NCBI RefSeq assembly: GCF_002208095.1 | Contig: NZ_CP017990.1 | Coordinates: 3,720,001 to 3,784,000 of the forward strand | Reading direction: 5' to 3' | Length of the DNA stretch: 64,000 bases | Source: Enterobacter cloacae complex sp. ECNIH7 | GTDB lineage: Bacteria; Pseudomonadota; Gammaproteobacteria; Enterobacterales; Enterobacteriaceae | In this document: piece by piece, positions 63,238 to 64,000 of the stretch | Position numbering within the stretch: position 1 is the stretch's first letter | Layout of the letters: each line of letters starts with the position of its first letter | Made by a program: the position numbers and the translations under genes | The notes under the pieces: generated by a model | Told to the model about the DNA's origin: nothing | What the model saw: only the letters and a program-made list of their open reading frames with translations | The model's database searches: none

Positions 63238-63667
63238 CGCCGTGCCGCAGCTCCGAAACAACCCAGATATGCTGCGCCTGTTTGCCGACAACGGACATAC
63301 CGATTCCCGACTGGCGAGCTCGCTGTCGTTTGAAAAAGTGTACGTGCTTAACGTGGTGGTGACCGACTTCACCGGTGACCTTGATTTGATATTCGTGCCG
63401 GTGCAGGCGTGGCTGCGTGAACATCAGCCGGACATTATGACCACCGACGACGGGCGGGAAAAAGGATTCACCTGGATTATTGATATCAATAACGACGATT
63501 CGCTCGATATCAGTATCAGCCTGAGGCTCACCGAGCGCACGCTCGTCAAAGAGGTCGACGGCGCGCTGCATGTCAGCTATGCCCCTGAGCCGCCGCTGCC
63601 TGAGCCGGTGACGCGCCCGGTCGAGCTGTACGTTAAAGGCGAACTGGTGAGTAAGTGGGATGAGTGA
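63200..63667 (+). CDS. R: Tail completion protein R (P2 gpR)
   Basis: A 155-residue tail-completion protein, P2 length, beginning MQKHKSLRKALINAVPQLRNNPDMLRLFADNG and ending with Pro-rich PEPPLPEPVTRPVELYVKGELVSKWDE. I use ATG 63200. An ATG three codons earlier is less consistent with the family. It overlaps lysC and S. Confidence 0.93.
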   Translation: MQKHKSLRKALINAVPQLRNNPDMLRLFADNGHTDSRLASSLSFEKVYVLNVVVTDFTGDLDLIFVPVQAWLREHQPDIMTTDDGREKGFTWIIDINNDDSLDISISLRLTERTLVKEVDGALHVSYAPEPPLPEPVTRPVELYVKGELVSKWDE

Positions 63668-64000
63668 ATTAACCGCGCTGCAGGAACGCCTTGCCGGTCT
63701 GATTGCCAGCCTGTCACCGGCGGCACGTCGGCAAATGGCGGCTGAGGTTGCGAAAAAGCTGCGTACCAGTCAGCAACAGCGCATCAAGCGCCAGCAGGCA
63801 CCCGACGGCACCACGTATGCCGCGCGTAAGCGCCAGCCGGTGAGGAGCAAGAAAGGCCGTATTAAGCGCGAAATGTTCGCCAAACTGCGCACCAGTCGCT
63901 TTATGAAAGCCAAAGGCAGCGACAGTGCGGCGGTGGTGGAGTTTACCGGCAAGGTGCAGCGCATGGCGCGGGTGCATCAGTACGGTCTCAAAGACCGGCC
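63660..64000 (+). CDS. S: Tail completion protein S (P2 gpS), cut by window end
   Basis: The first 113 residues of a protein of about 150. MSELTALQERLAGLIASLSPAARRQM..., the Arg/Lys-rich QQQRIKRQQAPDGTTYAARK and FTGKVQRMARVHQYGLKDRP match P2 gpS. It overlaps the R stop by 8 bp and runs off the window. Confidence 0.93.
   Translation, partial: MSELTALQERLAGLIASLSPAARRQMAAEVAKKLRTSQQQRIKRQQAPDGTTYAARKRQPVRSKKGRIKREMFAKLRTSRFMKAKGSDSAAVVEFTGKVQRMARVHQYGLKDR

Larger units (their letters stand above)
46207..64000. mobile_element. P2/186-like prophage (left 17.8 kb, continues past the window)
   Basis: Order is int, DUF2511, cI-type repressor / cox, cII, early genes, methylase, A, SOS genes, cos, Q and P leftward, then O N M L X Y K lysA lysB lysC R S rightward. 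This is P2 order, read from the attL end. Late proteins have P2 lengths (O 284, N 355, L 169, X 67, R 155). CII, Fil and cos resemble phage 186. All genes seen are intact, so it may be inducible. Tail genes V to D, ogr and attR should follow. Confidence 0.95.

Noticed and set aside
46207..64000. CRISPR array, insertion sequence or retron in the prophage part
   Set aside because: No regularly spaced repeats, transposase or reverse transcriptase motifs are present in the window.

Overview
The window is enterobacterial chromosome carrying the first part of a P2/186-type prophage. Gene content and order from murQ/yfhH to yfiB follow the Escherichia coli 57-59 min region almost gene for gene, and an rRNA operon of the 16S-tRNA-Glu-23S-5S type sits at the rrnG position. 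The differences from E. coli K-12 are: murQ lies next to yfhH, an SMP-30 gene sits beside pheA/tyrA, a PepSY/DUF2946 pair follows yfiB, and YfiF has a repeat-expanded N-terminal region. Together with the fairly high G+C these suggest Enterobacter or a close relative (Leclercia, Lelliottia, Kosakonia). I cannot settle the genus by reading alone.

Layout. 1-1.8 kb: murQ (3' end cut by the window), yfhH and the ferredoxin gene yfhL. 1.8-11.2 kb, minus strand: acpS-pdxJ, recO-era-rnc-lepB-lepA, then the envelope-stress operon rpoE-rseA-rseB-rseC, with a sigmaE autoregulatory promoter and an rseD-like leader frame. 11.5-25.2 kb: nadB (perfect NadR box), trmN6, srmB, grcA (FNR box), ung, yfiF, trxC, tapT, patZ, pssA, yfiM, kgtP. 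25.4-30.7 kb, minus strand: the rRNA operon with P1, P2, boxA and a terminator. 30.8-36.7 kb: clpB (sigma32 promoter), pgeF, rluD, bamD, raiA (CRP site). 36.8-41.3 kb: aromatic amino-acid genes pheL-pheA (attenuator), an SMP-30 lactonase-like gene, tyrA and aroF (TyrR boxes). 41.5-44.2 kb: yfiL and the c-di-GMP module yfiR-dgcN-yfiB. 44.2-46.1 kb: a PepSY membrane protein and a Met/His-rich DUF2946 protein.

From about 46.2 kb to the window end lies a P2-like prophage. Its left junction falls in the last codons of rplS (ribosomal protein L19). Gene order is integrase, secreted DUF2511 protein, a CI-type repressor with a duplicated DNA-binding domain, Cox, a 186-type CII, small early genes (Fil, DUF5347, DUF2732, zinc finger, DUF5405), a cytosine methylase with a second long frame inside it, and replication protein A. 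A LexA-controlled pair follows (a 60-aa protein and a DinI homologue), then cos, Q and P leftward, and O-N-M-L-X-Y-K-lysA-lysB-lysC-R-S rightward. The tail genes and right attachment site lie beyond the window. Late genes look like P2, while the lysogeny control region and cos resemble phage 186.

The most interesting points are the double-HTH repressor facing two operator-like direct repeats 21 bp apart, the SOS-controlled small protein beside dinI that could act as its antirepressor, apparent dual coding in the methylase gene, attachment at rplS, and a lysozyme with Cys in place of the catalytic Asp. On the chromosome, the paired palindromes between murQ and yfhH stand out.
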